Assembly: GCA_008360955.1 (NCBI GenBank)
Contig: LUCM01005801.1
Coordinates: 51,203 to 115,202, forward strand
DNA from: Fasciolopsis buskii
Taxonomy: Eukaryota > Platyhelminthes > Trematoda > Plagiorchiida > Fasciolidae
Direction: 5' to 3'
DNA: 64,000 nucleotides
The number at the start of each line of letters is the position of its first letter. Within the stretch, counting starts at the first letter, position 1. Under the pieces are notes generated by a model, which saw only the letters and a program-made list of their open reading frames with translations, had not been told where the DNA came from and did not search any database. Below, piece after piece: positions 48,050-60,680 of this stretch. The translations under genes were made by a program, and so were the position numbers.

Positions 48050-49800
48050 ACGAAGCTAAATGTTTCAGTTTTAACAATATGTATGTGGAATAGTGACGCC
48101 GTAACAGGGGCAGGAATCAATCTCTACATTGAACCATTGGATGCATGCGAATTCGGGGAAAAAACAGACTAGTATGTCAGGGATGAATCAGACCTGCAGT
48201 GGAATACTTTTCGAAGACAAACCAAATAGTTTATCCATAGGGAAGTCAACAACATCACAATAAACACGGCTAGTGATAAACAGACCGCAGGAAACCAAGT
48301 GAAAACTCTTCTGTGTAGGACCGGGAAAGCAAATGGAGGGAAGTACAATGAGATGGGAAGAACACATAGATAAATTAAGAAAGTAATAACCGTCTGTATT
48401 ACCCTAAATTGTTACAATCGGTGGGCTGGAAAGGATAACCGAGTCATTCTTTTGACACAGTCGAAGGTATGAGAGTACTACCATAAAGTGATGCAGATTG
48501 TAACGCCTAAATATTTCGCAGATTCGGTTCTGGTAACGGAAAAAAAGTCCGTGACCGAATGTTCACTGGAGAATACTGATCCGGGAAGGGTTGAAACATT
48601 CGAAACATTTAAATGCATTAAAGTAAAGACCAAGCTGAGAAGATAGTTTCCCAATATCATCCAGGTTTTTAGACGTGATGAGAAGTCTAGATGTTTGAAA
48701 ATTCGCTGGTATAGTACGACATCGTCCGCATGTTTTGGAATTCGCGCGAGAGTTTGAACGTAAAAGTCAACCGGGTAAGTTGTGAAAAGATGTCAGAACA
48801 AACTGTAGGAAACAGGAGTTGTTAAGCCAGGCGCCAAATGAGTGGCACCCAAGTTCCATTGGAAAACTAACCTCCGACCCACAGTAATAAAATAATGGAA
48901 CTTTCGAGAGACTTAAGCATGCGGACAAGGAACGAGTGGGGAATCCATTTGAATGCAGTAGAACAAACTAAGAAGACACAGTGAACCGATTTCACTGGAC
49001 TGTTTGAACTTTTAGAAACAGAATGAGACTCATGAGGCTCATTTAGAATGACGAGGAAAGAACATAAATGACTGACCATAATTTGTTCAATTAGCTTGAG
49101 AGCAGACGAAGTATTGTAAATGTAATAAAACTGCACTGCTAACATATTTGGGTTTGGGTTTGGGGATGGGGAAGACTGAATTCGTGACATTACTTGTGAC
49201 AAAGGATTTTTGACAAGAGCTTTCATAAATTCAATGATAACGGATTTCAATCTAACAAGGATGGAATGACAGGCCTTGTGCAGGCAAGTTTGGAGGATTG
49301 AAAAAGTACAAATACTTTTTTCGAAGAAACTGGTTCGAACGTTGCGTAGGACTCCATATTATCAGAGAACGGAGAAATGACCAGGATATTCAGAATGTCG
49401 GTCTCTGTATTGCAAATCGCCAAAGGAATTTATTATTCGCACAACAGCTTGGTACCATTACAAAATCGTTACAGACGTTGATGACTAAAAACTGATTGAT
49501 GAAGTACACCCCAAGTCCTTCGGTCTCTTGTTTAGCTATAGTGGAAGGATATTCTACGAAACCTAAGTCATTGATGTGGGTTTCAGCAGCTCCACTCCTG
49601 GTCTTCTTGCATTGAATTCTGTCCTGAGAAAAACACTGAGATTTTTCAGAATGAAATATGTCACCTTCAATATTTTTCGTTGATCCGAGGGTCTTGGATA
49701 CTGACTACACATATGTTTGATTGCATTAGAAAGTCCGAGGCATTGGTTAATCATAACATTTTCTCAAATAGAAAACTGGCGCTAGGGATAACCAAAGCCA
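48050..49800 (-). mobile_element. Degenerate LINE (AP endonuclease + reverse transcriptase), copy 2
   Basis: Minus strand. An endonuclease N-terminus-like stretch at about 49745-49680 (SNICVVSIQDPRI, cf. VCCVSETRIQD), then strongly decayed sequence, then RT motifs: HADDVVLYQ encoded at 48731-48705 (the catalytic ADD), after a frame change QLGLYFNAFKC near 48630, and AKYLGVTI at 48519-48496. The order and spacing of ADD, LGLxxNxxKC and KYLGV are those of LINE reverse transcriptases. Homologous to 2550-5460 but shorter (internal deletions) and without the nested SINE. No ORF is intact, so it is not active. Confidence 0.72.
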
Positions 49801-50391
49801 GAACGGTTTTCTGGCATGGCATTGTGTAATTAAAAACTGCCCGCCTGCCAGCCAGCCAACACGCTTGCTTTTCTTGGACCGGATCAACTTTGATAAATCC
49901 ATGCACCGAGTGAATGATAATTATTAAACAACTAATCTGGCTAAAATCTGCCCTCGGCTAACAAACTCTAGGCTGCATGGAGAAAGTGTAGAAGCGAGTC
50001 CTAGCGACAGTCCCCATGTTACACGCGACCGATCTAAAAACGAACACATTCAGGAGGTCAATGCCCCTCTAGAGAACAGCAAGCTCGGTAGTACGAATAG
50101 AACTGAGACCGAAAGAGGACTCTACATTGTCACGTGCTACGTCAAAAGTGTTAAAACGTAGACAGCGGTTGGGAGGGAGGAAAGCAGAGCTAACAAGGAA
50201 TTCTGTATGCCAGTCCAGTCTCTCGCTCACTAGTTCCTCTTCGGACTTTTCTTCAGGTTCTCTCTACTTTCTGCCCCCAAACCGGCATAAAACGACCCAG
50301 GAATTCTCCTGCTATCAATAGCACCTGCAACCAACAGCAGAGCGGGAAAAATTCGAAGTCGAAAGGTGTCCAAAAAATGGCCGTCTCGCAT

Positions 50392-50395
<4 letters not shown>
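49801..50395. other. No supported feature
   Basis: No recognisable gene or repeat. A short Ser-rich frame (50127-50321) is unconvincing. Confidence 0.4.

Positions 50396-50424
<29 letters not shown>
50396..50424. repeat. (TA)n microsatellite
   Basis: About 14 TA units. Confidence 0.95.
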
Positions 50425-50936
50425 CGCCGAAATATTCATCGACGAATTTATAGTACAATTCTGCGCATTACTTATATCAAACTAGTGAGTTTTAATATTC
50501 ATAGTTTAGTCATCCGGTCGATTTTACCCGATCGATGCCAAATTTAAGCAGCTGTCCTCATTGCTAATTCGGGCTTATTGACTTGAATACCATTGTCAAT
50601 GAGAGTTCTCCCTTCTTCCTCATCGGTCCGCATCAGACGATGGTCACTTGCACCTGGGATTCAACAAGTTCGAGGTCAAAGATTCATACCCAGATATCTG
50701 GTAGTCGCCGGCACTTAGCAGTTGCCCAACTAGTTCCACGCCTGACCTATTGCCACCCAGTGTAGTTCAAATACAGTCCCAACTTCGAAATCATGCTGAC
50801 CGATCTGATGATGCTGTAGGCTCTATTGGCGGTGCAGGATTAGTCGCACATGCTATACATAAAGAAAAACTGCGGGCGACTGCGTGGCTTGACATGACTG
50901 TGTCAACCAGTCCAGTCTTGTTCTTATTCCTCCCTG

Positions 50937-51122
50937 TGACCGGCGGTGTTCGAACGAATAAAGTCGTGGTGTTTGGAGGTGAAGTTCGCGGGTTCGAGTC
51001 CTACCACCGCCGGTCAACCTCCCCACTTAGCAGCCCTCTGTTGGCCGAGGTACCCTTCCTGAAAAAACGATAAGCACTTTCGTTTCATCAATAAAAAAGC
51101 AAAAAGATAAAAGATTAAGAAA
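50937..51122 (+). repeat. SINE S1
   Basis: TGACCGGCGGTGTTCGAACGAATAAAG head (box A altered), excellent box B GGTTCGAGTCC at about 50994-51004, then CACCGCCGGTCAACCTCC closing the tRNA-like part, body CCCCACTTAGCAGCCCTCTG, tail CATCAATAAAAAAGC and A-rich end. The overlapping frame 50750-51073 is not a gene. Confidence 0.88.
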
Positions 51123-51493
51123 GCGTGTCGAAAAACTGCAAGAAAAGCTTCACCATGATCGCCATAATTATTTTTCACTATTCCGGTTCGACTTACGGGC
51201 TGATGGAGTGTCGCAGAAAAAATATCCGGTAGAATCGGCTCTCTCGAGCATGGGCTTTGCAACCGAGGAAACAGTCAACAGATTGAGCGGCGGTTAAGAA
51301 CAAATCGGTCACCAATACACCTAAACGCTATCGCCAATTCCAGGTGATGTCGCGAAATAGGGGAAGAAAGTGAAGTGTTTGTTTGTCAGAATTCGACGAT
51401 TAAACATTAATAGAAAACAATGCCAGTAACTTCGTTACAGTTGCAAAAATACTATCGTTAGGAAATAAGATGACAACATTCCTCGTTGTCTAC

Positions 51494-51676
51494 ACCGGCG
51501 TCGGTGGTCAAGCGGTCAACGTTGTGGCATCCCAACCTGGAAGTCGCGCGTGCAAATCTTGACAACCCCGGTCACAATTCTCAATTTGCAGCATTCTTTG
51601 GCCGCGCCCCACATCCCTTTGTGAACATGATGTACACTGTGATAAATGAAGTAAATCAAATTAAGATTAAAAAAAC
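51494..51676 (+). repeat. SINE S1, strongly diverged
   Basis: ACCGGCGTCGGTGGTCAAGCGGTCAACG head, a ruined box B (GTGCAAATCTTGACAACC), TTGGCCGCGCCCC body and a tail with GATGTACACTGTGATAAATGAAGTAAAT. Same orientation as the copy 400 bases upstream. Confidence 0.7.
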
Positions 51677-52273
51677 CGATGTGGCCGTTGGATTATACTC
51701 GGTGCACCTCCAAAAACTGCAGATTTCCGATCGAAATCAAGTACGGTTGTCGACAAGCACACGCACGCACACAATCGGGAAAGTTAAGTATATTTTTCGA
51801 TAACTAAATGTTAACCGCTAGTGAAATAAAATAGTGCCAACGCCAACCGAGTCCAGTTATTTCGTGAAACGATGTTAAATGTTCTATGAAGTTACGGGAA
51901 CAAGAAAGTTCATGGCCGAGTGTGGCAACGTATCGCAAATTCGAACAAATCCAAGGTTGTTCAGTTCTGGTAGTTTGGTAGGATCAGTTCGGCTCAAGAA
52001 TGGCCCAATCAGGAGTCCATACGAAAGTTCATTAGCCGTAAGAATACACCGGGCCCACGAAGGTGAATCGATCAAACCAGTCAACCCAGCAGAGGTAGCT
52101 TTTCATGAGTGATAAAATTACGAGGTGAAAGACGACGGATTAGTTACCTAAGCAAGATAGCGTAATTCTTAGTAATCAAAGACAAACTGGGGAAGGACAA
52201 TGACACAGAGCTCCGCTAGCGCACTGTACTTCTATAAAGTCTTCAGGAATAAGATAATGTGAAGTTGAATGAT

Positions 52274-52340
52274 TTAAATCTCGAGTAACCGTAAGGGCTG
52301 CTTAGCCTTTACGGAAGGAAATAGAGACTCCGAGATTTAA
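52274..52340. other. Compound perfect hairpin / nested inverted repeat
   Basis: Outer arms TTAAATCTCG (52274-52283) and CGAGATTTAA (52331-52340) are perfectly complementary. Inside, 52289-52314 forms an 11-bp stem (CCGTAAGGGCT with AGCCTTTACGG, one G-U) closed by GCTT. AGT/ACT next to the outer stem adds three more pairs with a bulged C. It could be a small foldback element, a structured RNA or a cruciform site. No transcription signal is evident. Confidence 0.7.
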
Positions 52341-54542
52341 CGGTAAAGAATAGAGCAATGAATAGTCCCTAAAAATTGCCTAAGGAGTGCGGATTTAAAT
52401 CGGTATTACTTCGTGAAATGCTTTCAATTTCTCAAATTATTCGTGGCTTCTCTACTGCAGTTTCCGGCCGAGGGAGGAGACTTTTCGTTTATGAATAAGA
52501 CATCAGAAAACACAAGCAATTTCTTTAAAAATATATCCAGGAAAAGGGTTTTCCCTTTGTTTTCATCTCCTCACCCTTCTTGTTAATGCTATGATAAGCT
52601 CTGTCTTCTCAGGGCGAAGTTCGCCCTTAACTGAAGGCTGACAAATGAGGTTGACCGCCAGTGGATGTAAACACCAGATTTTGAGATTGATGCGTGGTAT
52701 TGTCGAAGCCCTGGCAACGGCCGACCAAATAGGACCTGCGGAATCAACTGTCTCTTCCCATTTGTGAATCAGGTTATATTTGCCTTGTGCTCGGCCATGG
52801 TGCTTCATACACCGGATTTTACTGAAAGGGTTCTTGGATAACTTTTCGCTGGACGGCGTGATTTTGGTTGAATCGAACCCAAAGAGTCATGATTTCAATC
52901 GGGTTTTCGATCCCGAGAGCGGGTCCGCCTGATCCTGTAAAGAACAATTGGTTGCATACATGGACGCAAAAATTCTTCTGAGAATAAAATGACGCACTTA
53001 TTGTTACTCTTTGGTTCCCAGTGGAGCAGTTTAACACAAAGAATATATGTATTGTCTAACCGCTCCCTTCTATCTGTCTATCTGTTCATTCGTTTTCATC
53101 TCTCATCTTTTCGTCTGTCCATTCTTCTCTGTCTCTCTATTTGTGTCCACTGCCTTTGTCTAATTAAAATGGATTTTGTTTTTACTAACCATAATCGTTA
53201 TTGCTCTCACCTGTAGACTCTGTACCAGTCAGCATGGCTTCTGTTCTCTTGTGCGGGAATTAAACTTACTTGAATTTGAAATGTGGGAGCAAAGTCTGGT
53301 GTGCAAATGCCATTTGTTAGGAAAACATTCAGCTGTATTCTGGAGCTATTTTTCAGATCGTATATCAGGTCACGTGTGGGTTAGGATCACTCTGTTCCAT
53401 AAAGGTTGTTTATTCATTTTGGTACCCAGTTCGTACATGTTCATTACCAGTGGAGTTGATGTTGTTTGTGAGTGACCGTGTGCCTCATTTTAAATGAAGA
53501 AAGTAAAAGAATTTAACGAAAAATAAAATAAGGAATAGAAAGAAAGTTTCGTCACCGAGTAAGCATTTTACCCATGGTGGCAAAAATAAGGCCGGAATTC
53601 ATCGAAAATAAATTTTGTATGAAACCTGGATAACCGCAGAAAAAGTTCTTCTTTTGTTTTCATTAGAATTTAATTAAGGCTTTGATTTCGGTCAAGTGAT
53701 TTCCTCAAAAAGCGTCTTTTTCACATGAAGGCATGCCTAAGCCTCGAATCCGGTTCATGTTTGCCTGGAACTTGATGATTTACAAGACGTGCGGAGAATT
53801 TAACGAACTCTCTACACTGCAGCCGAAAGCCTGACAGGTCGTGACGCATCGAGTGAGTGGTTTTAGATTCGAACCGAATAAAATCCTAAAGAACTGAATG
53901 TAATTACCCTCCGAGCAAATCACATGGTACAGTTTTGCCTGCGTATGCAAGCAGCCAACCAAAACCGTGGTGGGCAACAAACGGGAAGTACTAGTATGCC
54001 TCAAGTGCGACTGGGCCTTCAAAATTTGCGTATAAACATGATTTGTTGTAAAACCCCGACGTTTTATCCAGCCTTTGTGGTCTTGTAATTGTCCGCATTT
54101 GAGTAATTTGGATCGGATTCATTCTAGCACGCAATGACAGCCCTTATCTCTGCTTTATTGTTATCGATTAACTTCCGCATTACTGTTTTTGTATCAACAT
54201 AGCACTAAGGCAGTCCGACCAATTTGTGTCAGTATTTACCATCTATCGTCTGGCATAGTGTAACTTTCATCACTTTACTGGGAATAAATTGCACTGTTTT
54301 TCCTTCTGAGCGCGCAGTCCGTCAAGACTTGGATCTACAAAAGATGACAAAAAAACCACCTAAAATTGGAACATAACTACTCAATGAACAGGAACCGAAA
54401 GTAAGCCTCAGAGTGTTGAAGTTTTGTCCCATTCCGTTGATTAGTAAGTACGCAAAAACCAGTACTATATTGTTAGTGTTGTCGTGTAATAAAACCACAC
54501 CCGTTCCGTTCCGGCAGCACCTGTATTTCTACCTCAAGTACT

Positions 54543-54546
<4 letters not shown>
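52341..54546. other. No supported gene
   Basis: 2.2 kb. A degenerate TCTG/TCTA-type patch lies at about 53065-53150. The Leu- and Ser-rich plus frames 52989-53475 follow from that composition. Confidence 0.5.

Positions 54547-54597
<51 letters not shown>
54547..54597. repeat. Long (TA)n microsatellite
   Basis: About 25 TA units in a row, the longest TA run of the window. The poly-Tyr/Ile end of the frame 54413-54613 is its translation. Confidence 0.95.
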
Positions 54598-54600
<3 letters not shown>

Positions 54601-56367
54601 TTTTGTGCCTTGATATCCCCGCTTGTGATTAGGGGTCCCTCGAATAATTAGACCCGCGAGGCATAAAGTGTTAATGATTGAAATTCGTGTTTGATTATTT
54701 TACAGTAAGTCGTTTAGCATGATTCAATTTGACCGATGCACATGTTTACCAGCAATTTACGGACTTCACTGGCTAAAATAAGACTCGACTGTTTTTCAGA
54801 ATGAGACTTCAAGGCCATTCTCTTGAGTGAACTGATTTTCTCTTGATTACCCCGAACAGAATTATGTTCAGCTTTTTCACGGCACTAATATTAAAAATAA
54901 CCCAGTAACAGTAAGATGAACAAAAATTATGTCACAGTTTCAGTCTTACAAGACGACTATAGCCGAATCGTGGAGACTGTCATCTACTCCCGTAAGCTTA
55001 AGGACACTGTTTTGGGGCCAGCTGATATACGGCGACCTGTCGTCTCGCCTACATCACTGTTATAAGCTAAAAAACATCAGAGTTAAGTTACTTTGTCTAA
55101 AATGTCGATTCTCATTGGGCATATGTTTTGTCAACCTGGATACAGCCCCAAAAGAACGCAAAGGCGACGCTAGATCATGCCCCTTAGGCACCAGGCTAAC
55201 CGAACACAATCTACTTGTGATCATAATTTCCTCGCAATCAGGCACGAATTTTTCGGTTCTACGATAAAGCCTACTGAGGTGGAAAAGCTAACGGATGAAT
55301 CGAAAAAACAAATCAACAGAAAATGAATTTGCTTGCATAACTGCATACCAGCCAGTGTCGGTGATCAAACGGTGACAATAAAACTAGGCGATGAAACTAT
55401 ACAGTTGGTTTTTCCAATCCGTTGAAAATAGTCCGACACGGTTTGTCCCCGTCGAACCGTCACAGACCATGGTTCACACATAGTGGCAGAATGTCACTTT
55501 GTCTTATAGTTCCAATGTCCTCGATAAGCCGTTGATCACATAGCCTGGTGACTAAGGAGGCTCACTCCCATTTGTTCGTTAAGGGATTCAGGTCCCAGGT
55601 GGAGCCGTTTCAATGCGCACAGCGGATGGACAACGTATAATAAACCACACGGAAGTTTTGCGACATACTTCAACAATTTTTCGTAATGAGTTAGTACCGC
55701 AAACTGGATCGCTTCACGGCCATCCCGCTCCCACTGCTGGTTGAATCTGGCAATAAATCTGCAGGTGGCCCTGGATAAAAGCACACAACTCTCTGAGATG
55801 TCCGTCCATATCGCCTACTTTTTCTAAACACCTGGAAGATTTGGAGTTGAAGGGGCATTAATCGTTGGTTAGACGCTTTTGCTGAAACTTGCATTCTGTT
55901 CTACCAACTAATGAGCTGCTCATTTTCGCATACCATTCACATAAGACCCATCTCAAGGTGTAAGTTGTAGCGTGTACCGAGGCAATGAGTCTACAAGCAA
56001 GCGTGTTCAATATCAAAAAGACTATTACCAAGAAAGCTGATCTCTGGATCCAAATGAGACCTCAACATTACCTAAAGAATGTCTTCTTCATTCAAAAACA
56101 TTTCAAGCTCACTCCCGAGCGTCTGGTTCGTTTCAAACAAAACGTATCATGACTTTCGTATGTCAGGGGCGTTATATTTTAGCCACTTAGTGAGTCCAGG
56201 AAAATAGTTTGAATCCAATGAAATTACAGGACTTCCACCTCACTTCCATTGTTCCTGGCAGAATTAACTAACTGTTTGCACAAAAGGGAACAACGTCTGT
56301 GCTGCCTACGGCAATCCCGAAAAGTATCGTAGTCTGATTGTACTTACATCCCTAAATGCTTCAGTGT
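54598..56367. other. No supported gene
   Basis: 1.8 kb. The frame 54929-55267 (112 codons, plus) is the longest. Unrecognised, without splice signals I would trust. Confidence 0.5.
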
Positions 56368-56790
56368 GTTCGGGGTGAGTATCTCAGGGTCTGAGTTGGC
56401 TGCTCACCTTGAACGCCTCTCGAAATGCTCCCAAGTGACCAGCGCCTCAAATAGCCTCCGCCGAGGATGTCCTACACACTGCCTTCTCGTAGCGGAGGTG
56501 CTCCTTCTAAAGTGCGAGGAGGAAGACGAACGCCCGGCCCCCTCGACCGTGTCAACTGGTTATTGATATTCACCCTAGGGTAGTTTGCTAAACCCCGATT
56601 CCAAACCAACCGCAGGTGGTGTAAGTAGCACACAGTTGTGTGCTCACCAGCGTCTGTGGTGGAGGGGTGTACTGGACACCTAGGGTGTCTATCCCCATCA
56701 GAAGGACGTATGAATTGAAGAATCAGCCACCGGTCTCCAGTGGGTTACATGACCTATTGGTTTGGTATTAGACCATTTGGTCAAAGGTTC
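56368..56790 (+). repeat. Interspersed repeat R4, copy 3 (longest)
   Basis: Shares GAGTTGGCTGCTCACCTTGAACGCC, ACACTGCCTTCTCGT (start about 56473) and a terminal TTGGTCAAAGG with the copies at 14.8 and 16.35 kb. It also holds a segment with GTGTACTGGACACCTAGGGTG (56667 on) and CCGGTCTCCAGTGGGTTACATG not seen in the others. More GC-rich than the surroundings. No coding frame is conserved among copies. Confidence 0.65.
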
Positions 56791-59700
56791 GGAGTAGGAT
56801 TCATTAAGTGAACCTTCTCCTTCGGTTTGGGCAGTCGGTAGTAACAAGCCCACAGAGGAGTGATGGATCGTGATGGACAGCCGGTGATGTGGAGGTGGGG
56901 AATAGAAGAACTAACTTGTGTTATAAACTCTTCACATTGTTTCTTTCTCCTTTTTCGCTCATTTTTATGTCCTTCTTCACGATTCTGATAGTACACCATC
57001 TGTGGTCAGATCGGCACAGACATACTCATTGGCGGCTTTTTCCACATTAATCACAATGTTAGTGCTAGATTATCCAAAGTTCAGTTATTTGGTGGAAAAC
57101 GTATAAAAGCTAGTTTAAAATTTGCGCAAACCCCGTTGAACAGCAAAGGAAGAAAACTAATAGCACAAGATGGTAGCATTTCGTATTAGTCCTTCCAACC
57201 GCTTATTTAAAATAATCTGAGAACTGCATAGAATTCATTCACCAACGTCGGAGGACGGACATAGCGATTAAATTCTTTACAGCAAACAACTGATTTCATT
57301 TACGAGAATAACGCGGAGTCTGTGTTGATAGTTTATACGTACAAAGGACCGGGTTATGCAATCGTAGTATCATTGCTTCCTTGGAAGTTAGAATCTTCCG
57401 GTCAGTACTGTACAACAAAGGTTTAAAAGATGAAACGGAACCAACGGTTCGTTTGGTTGTCATCACATGTTTCGCGACTGATTACCCCGGATCACTATCG
57501 GGATAGCCGTTCGTTGTCTTATGACATCAATTTGACCAACCACTTGGGACTACGTTCTGGCATCCGGTGTGAAAGTCTTCGGCGTGTTCTGCCATTGTAA
57601 GTGTTACCCTAATTAAAGGTCAGCTGGTGTACGAGATGTGAATCAAGCCACATTCAATTCGGTTCAGAGTAATCATCCGAGTAGCTGGTGGGATGTGAAG
57701 GTCTTCGACTGTGAATGCACGATTTACGGTCGAAACGAGGTGCAACATACCCTTAAGAATTTGACTTCCCATGAAGGCCGGCCTGATGTCCACGGCTTTC
57801 TTCGCTGTTTTATTGAGTGGGTCACCCTGAGTTTCTCTCTCCTCTCGATGCCGATCAATTTCGCTGGGTGAACATTTGCGAATGAATATTTCGTGAAGGA
57901 GACATTCTTCTTTTTGGAGTGCGTCGGATGAGCAAATATCCCCTGGCGAAGTGAAAAAGGGTCTTTATTAGACCGCATTTGCATCTAATTGGTGTAAAAC
58001 TAAGGAAATGCAAATACTGTCCACGAAACGCTGACATCTAGAAGTAGAAATCTTGTTTTTCTACGGCTTAATTAGATTAAGTCTACTCACAATGGCAAAC
58101 TTCAGTGTCAGTCGCATCAGTGAGAGAAGGTCGATCGATTTAACCAAAGCTCTTAGGGTGACGTGATCATAAAGTTGGCCAAATCACGGTTAAACACAGT
58201 TCACAACGACCAGAGAACTTAATGTTTCGACGGGTATTTTAAACAGCCCAGACTCCGTTACGATTCGGCTTAACCTGGGATTAGCACGAACTATAATTAG
58301 CAGGAAGCTGGTTACAAACAAACATAGACATTTAAATCAAAGAACCACAGTGAAAATAGAGAGGAAACGACTTAGTAGCCCAAGTTCCAAAGAGGCGTGA
58401 AGACTATGCCGATTATAACGTCTATTCAGCGAATATGAAGTGCAAAATGCGAACTGTGCCGAACGGCCTCTGATGATAACAACAGATTTTTGATGGACTG
58501 AAATAAATTCAGCATTACAATCCCGAAAGCAGCTGTTCACTTTGCAACTCTTCGTTAGTGTGTGACCTCCCATGACAAATAACTATTAGGCTGACGTATT
58601 TTCTTAGCGAAATCCAGATGGAATCAATCTGTTCGAACATTTCAAACACGTCCACAGAGCAATCTGACTTCCAGTTGCCCCGACACCTTGATCGTCTGAG
58701 TCAACGAAGGGCGAAAGCTGAATTCAAGAAATACCAATCCCGGGGGACATCAGATGAACATCTACGTACTCACTGAAGGCAATACGGACTTCTAATTTTA
58801 TACATTTCAAATTGACTTCCGTGTAAAATGCAATAGGCGGCCTCATTGTGCAACGTTTTTCCGAATCTCAGATGATCAAGCGTAGAACAAAAAAATTAAA
58901 ATCCGTGTTATTCTGGGCAAATCAAGAACACAACGAAAATTTGAGTTAGGCGATTTAAGATTCAAAAACCCGATAGCCGATCATGCTGAATTGTCAGGAC
59001 GATTAGGACATATAAGCCAATGAGTTTGGAAGCGAGCCCCAACCATATGCTATCAGCCATTTGATGCCATGGGTGATATTGCACGGCTACTGTGTATTAA
59101 TAGTACAATAATTGGATGAAACATGAAACTGGAAAATAAAAAACAACCAGTGGGTGATACTGCTTTAATGACATGGAACAGACTCATTCTTTGATTTTTT
59201 ACGCATTTCGAATTAAGTGTTCAAGGTATGTGTTGGTTAATGAGTTTGGCATTTCATTTATTGTACTCCTAACAAACCTACTGTGCTCTTACTAGTCATA
59301 ATAGACTGAAAGGTTGACTGGCTGTTTGACTTGGCGACTGTTGGATTTATTGATTGTCTGCTTGATTGATAGACTGCGTGATCGATCGACTGATTGATGG
59401 ACTGATTGGTTGATGAATATTGCGCTTCGCTCTTTTTATTTTCCTACCCTACACGGACTGGGGTACTTTTGTTTTCTCCAATGAAAGAATTTAAGATGAC
59501 GAGATTTAATATTAACAATTTGAGAAAGAACAAAGAGGTCCCTTTGGAAAATCATTGTCAGCATTTTTCAAATCTTCGTTTGAATGCAGTTGTTTAATGT
59601 GGAAGTCCTTTCAATCATCTTCCGGTTTCTTTTCAGTCAATGAATTGTGCTGTGTTTCCTTATCATCTATACGGATTGTTCCAGTTCTTCATTGTCTTAG

Positions 59701-60587
59701 CACTCGTATTTCGGTTCATTCCCTAACAAACTGACATTTCGTTCTGGAGACCCGTAGCTGAATCACATGATTACTATTTTGGAGTACACACATGGCATTC
59801 CGAAATTAGTTCTTCGATCTTTATCCGTCCGGACTGAAATTTACCGACCGGTCTATGGCAGACGAACTGACGTATGTATCGTTGGAATTTGTTATTAACT
59901 CGTCCCATAGTGTTGCTGTTTCCCGCAAAATACAATGGTGCCATCATTTTTTAAAATTCAACTGATCTTATGGGAAACTGACCAGTTTTTAATACGGAGA
60001 TTCAATTAAATGAACATAGGGCCCGTCAGGAATGATACTGCGAGTTTTGCGCTTAGAAGTGTATAGACTGTAATATTGCAGCATCGGAAAATGTCCCGAT
60101 GTTCATTTTAGAGTTTCCTACTAATAGCGTGAGTTCCAGACGGTACCTTATTCAGCTGAACGTGTACTTTCCTGGTTGTCGTATCACCTATGAATTCCGT
60201 TGCATAGCATGATCTCGGTTGTTCTTCAAGTGAGTCAAAAATATGTCACTTACAAGGTCGAGTGGTGATATTACAAATACAATGGTAATGAGAATGGTAC
60301 GACCTCGTGAGACCAAAATAACGACATCAGACAAGGCGCGAATCATCCGGTTGTGACCGGAACACCTATCTGCTCGAATGTATACACCTTTTTTCTTTCC
60401 TTCTCTCCCCAGTGCTTGTTATTCCAACCGAACTTGTGATTTCCCTAGTGCTCTTTCTTGCGACAGTTTTGTGGCTTGTTTGCGTTGTGCTATTTTTCTG
60501 TCCGAAATTTCACCCGGAAATCGAACTGCCATAGACAGCTCCATACTGATCAAATCAAATCTATATTTCGCGGCAGTAGTGTTGACT
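56791..60587. other. No supported gene over 3.8 kb
   Basis: Short frames only. A TGAC/TGAT-type degenerate repeat occupies about 59305-59415 (TGACTGGC, GATTGATAGACTGCGTGATCG), resembling the tract at 20.7-21.1 kb. Confidence 0.5.
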
Positions 60588-60665
<78 letters not shown>

Positions 60666-60680
60666 ATAGTAGTAGTAGTG
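60588..60680. repeat. (GTA)n trinucleotide microsatellite, about 30 units
   Basis: An almost pure GTA run with one AATAGT interruption near the end. It translates to poly-Val, poly-Ser or poly-Thr in three overlapping frames (60378-60779, 60458-60733 and minus 60419-60766), none of which shows other coding evidence. Confidence 0.95.

Noticed and set aside
49143..49170. GGGTTTGGGTTTGGGG as telomere-like repeat
   Set aside because: Only about three imperfect units, lying inside the LINE copy 2 region.
50630..50750. Possible tRNA-like sequence on the minus strand
   Set aside because: No consistent acceptor or T-arm pairing and a poor box B.
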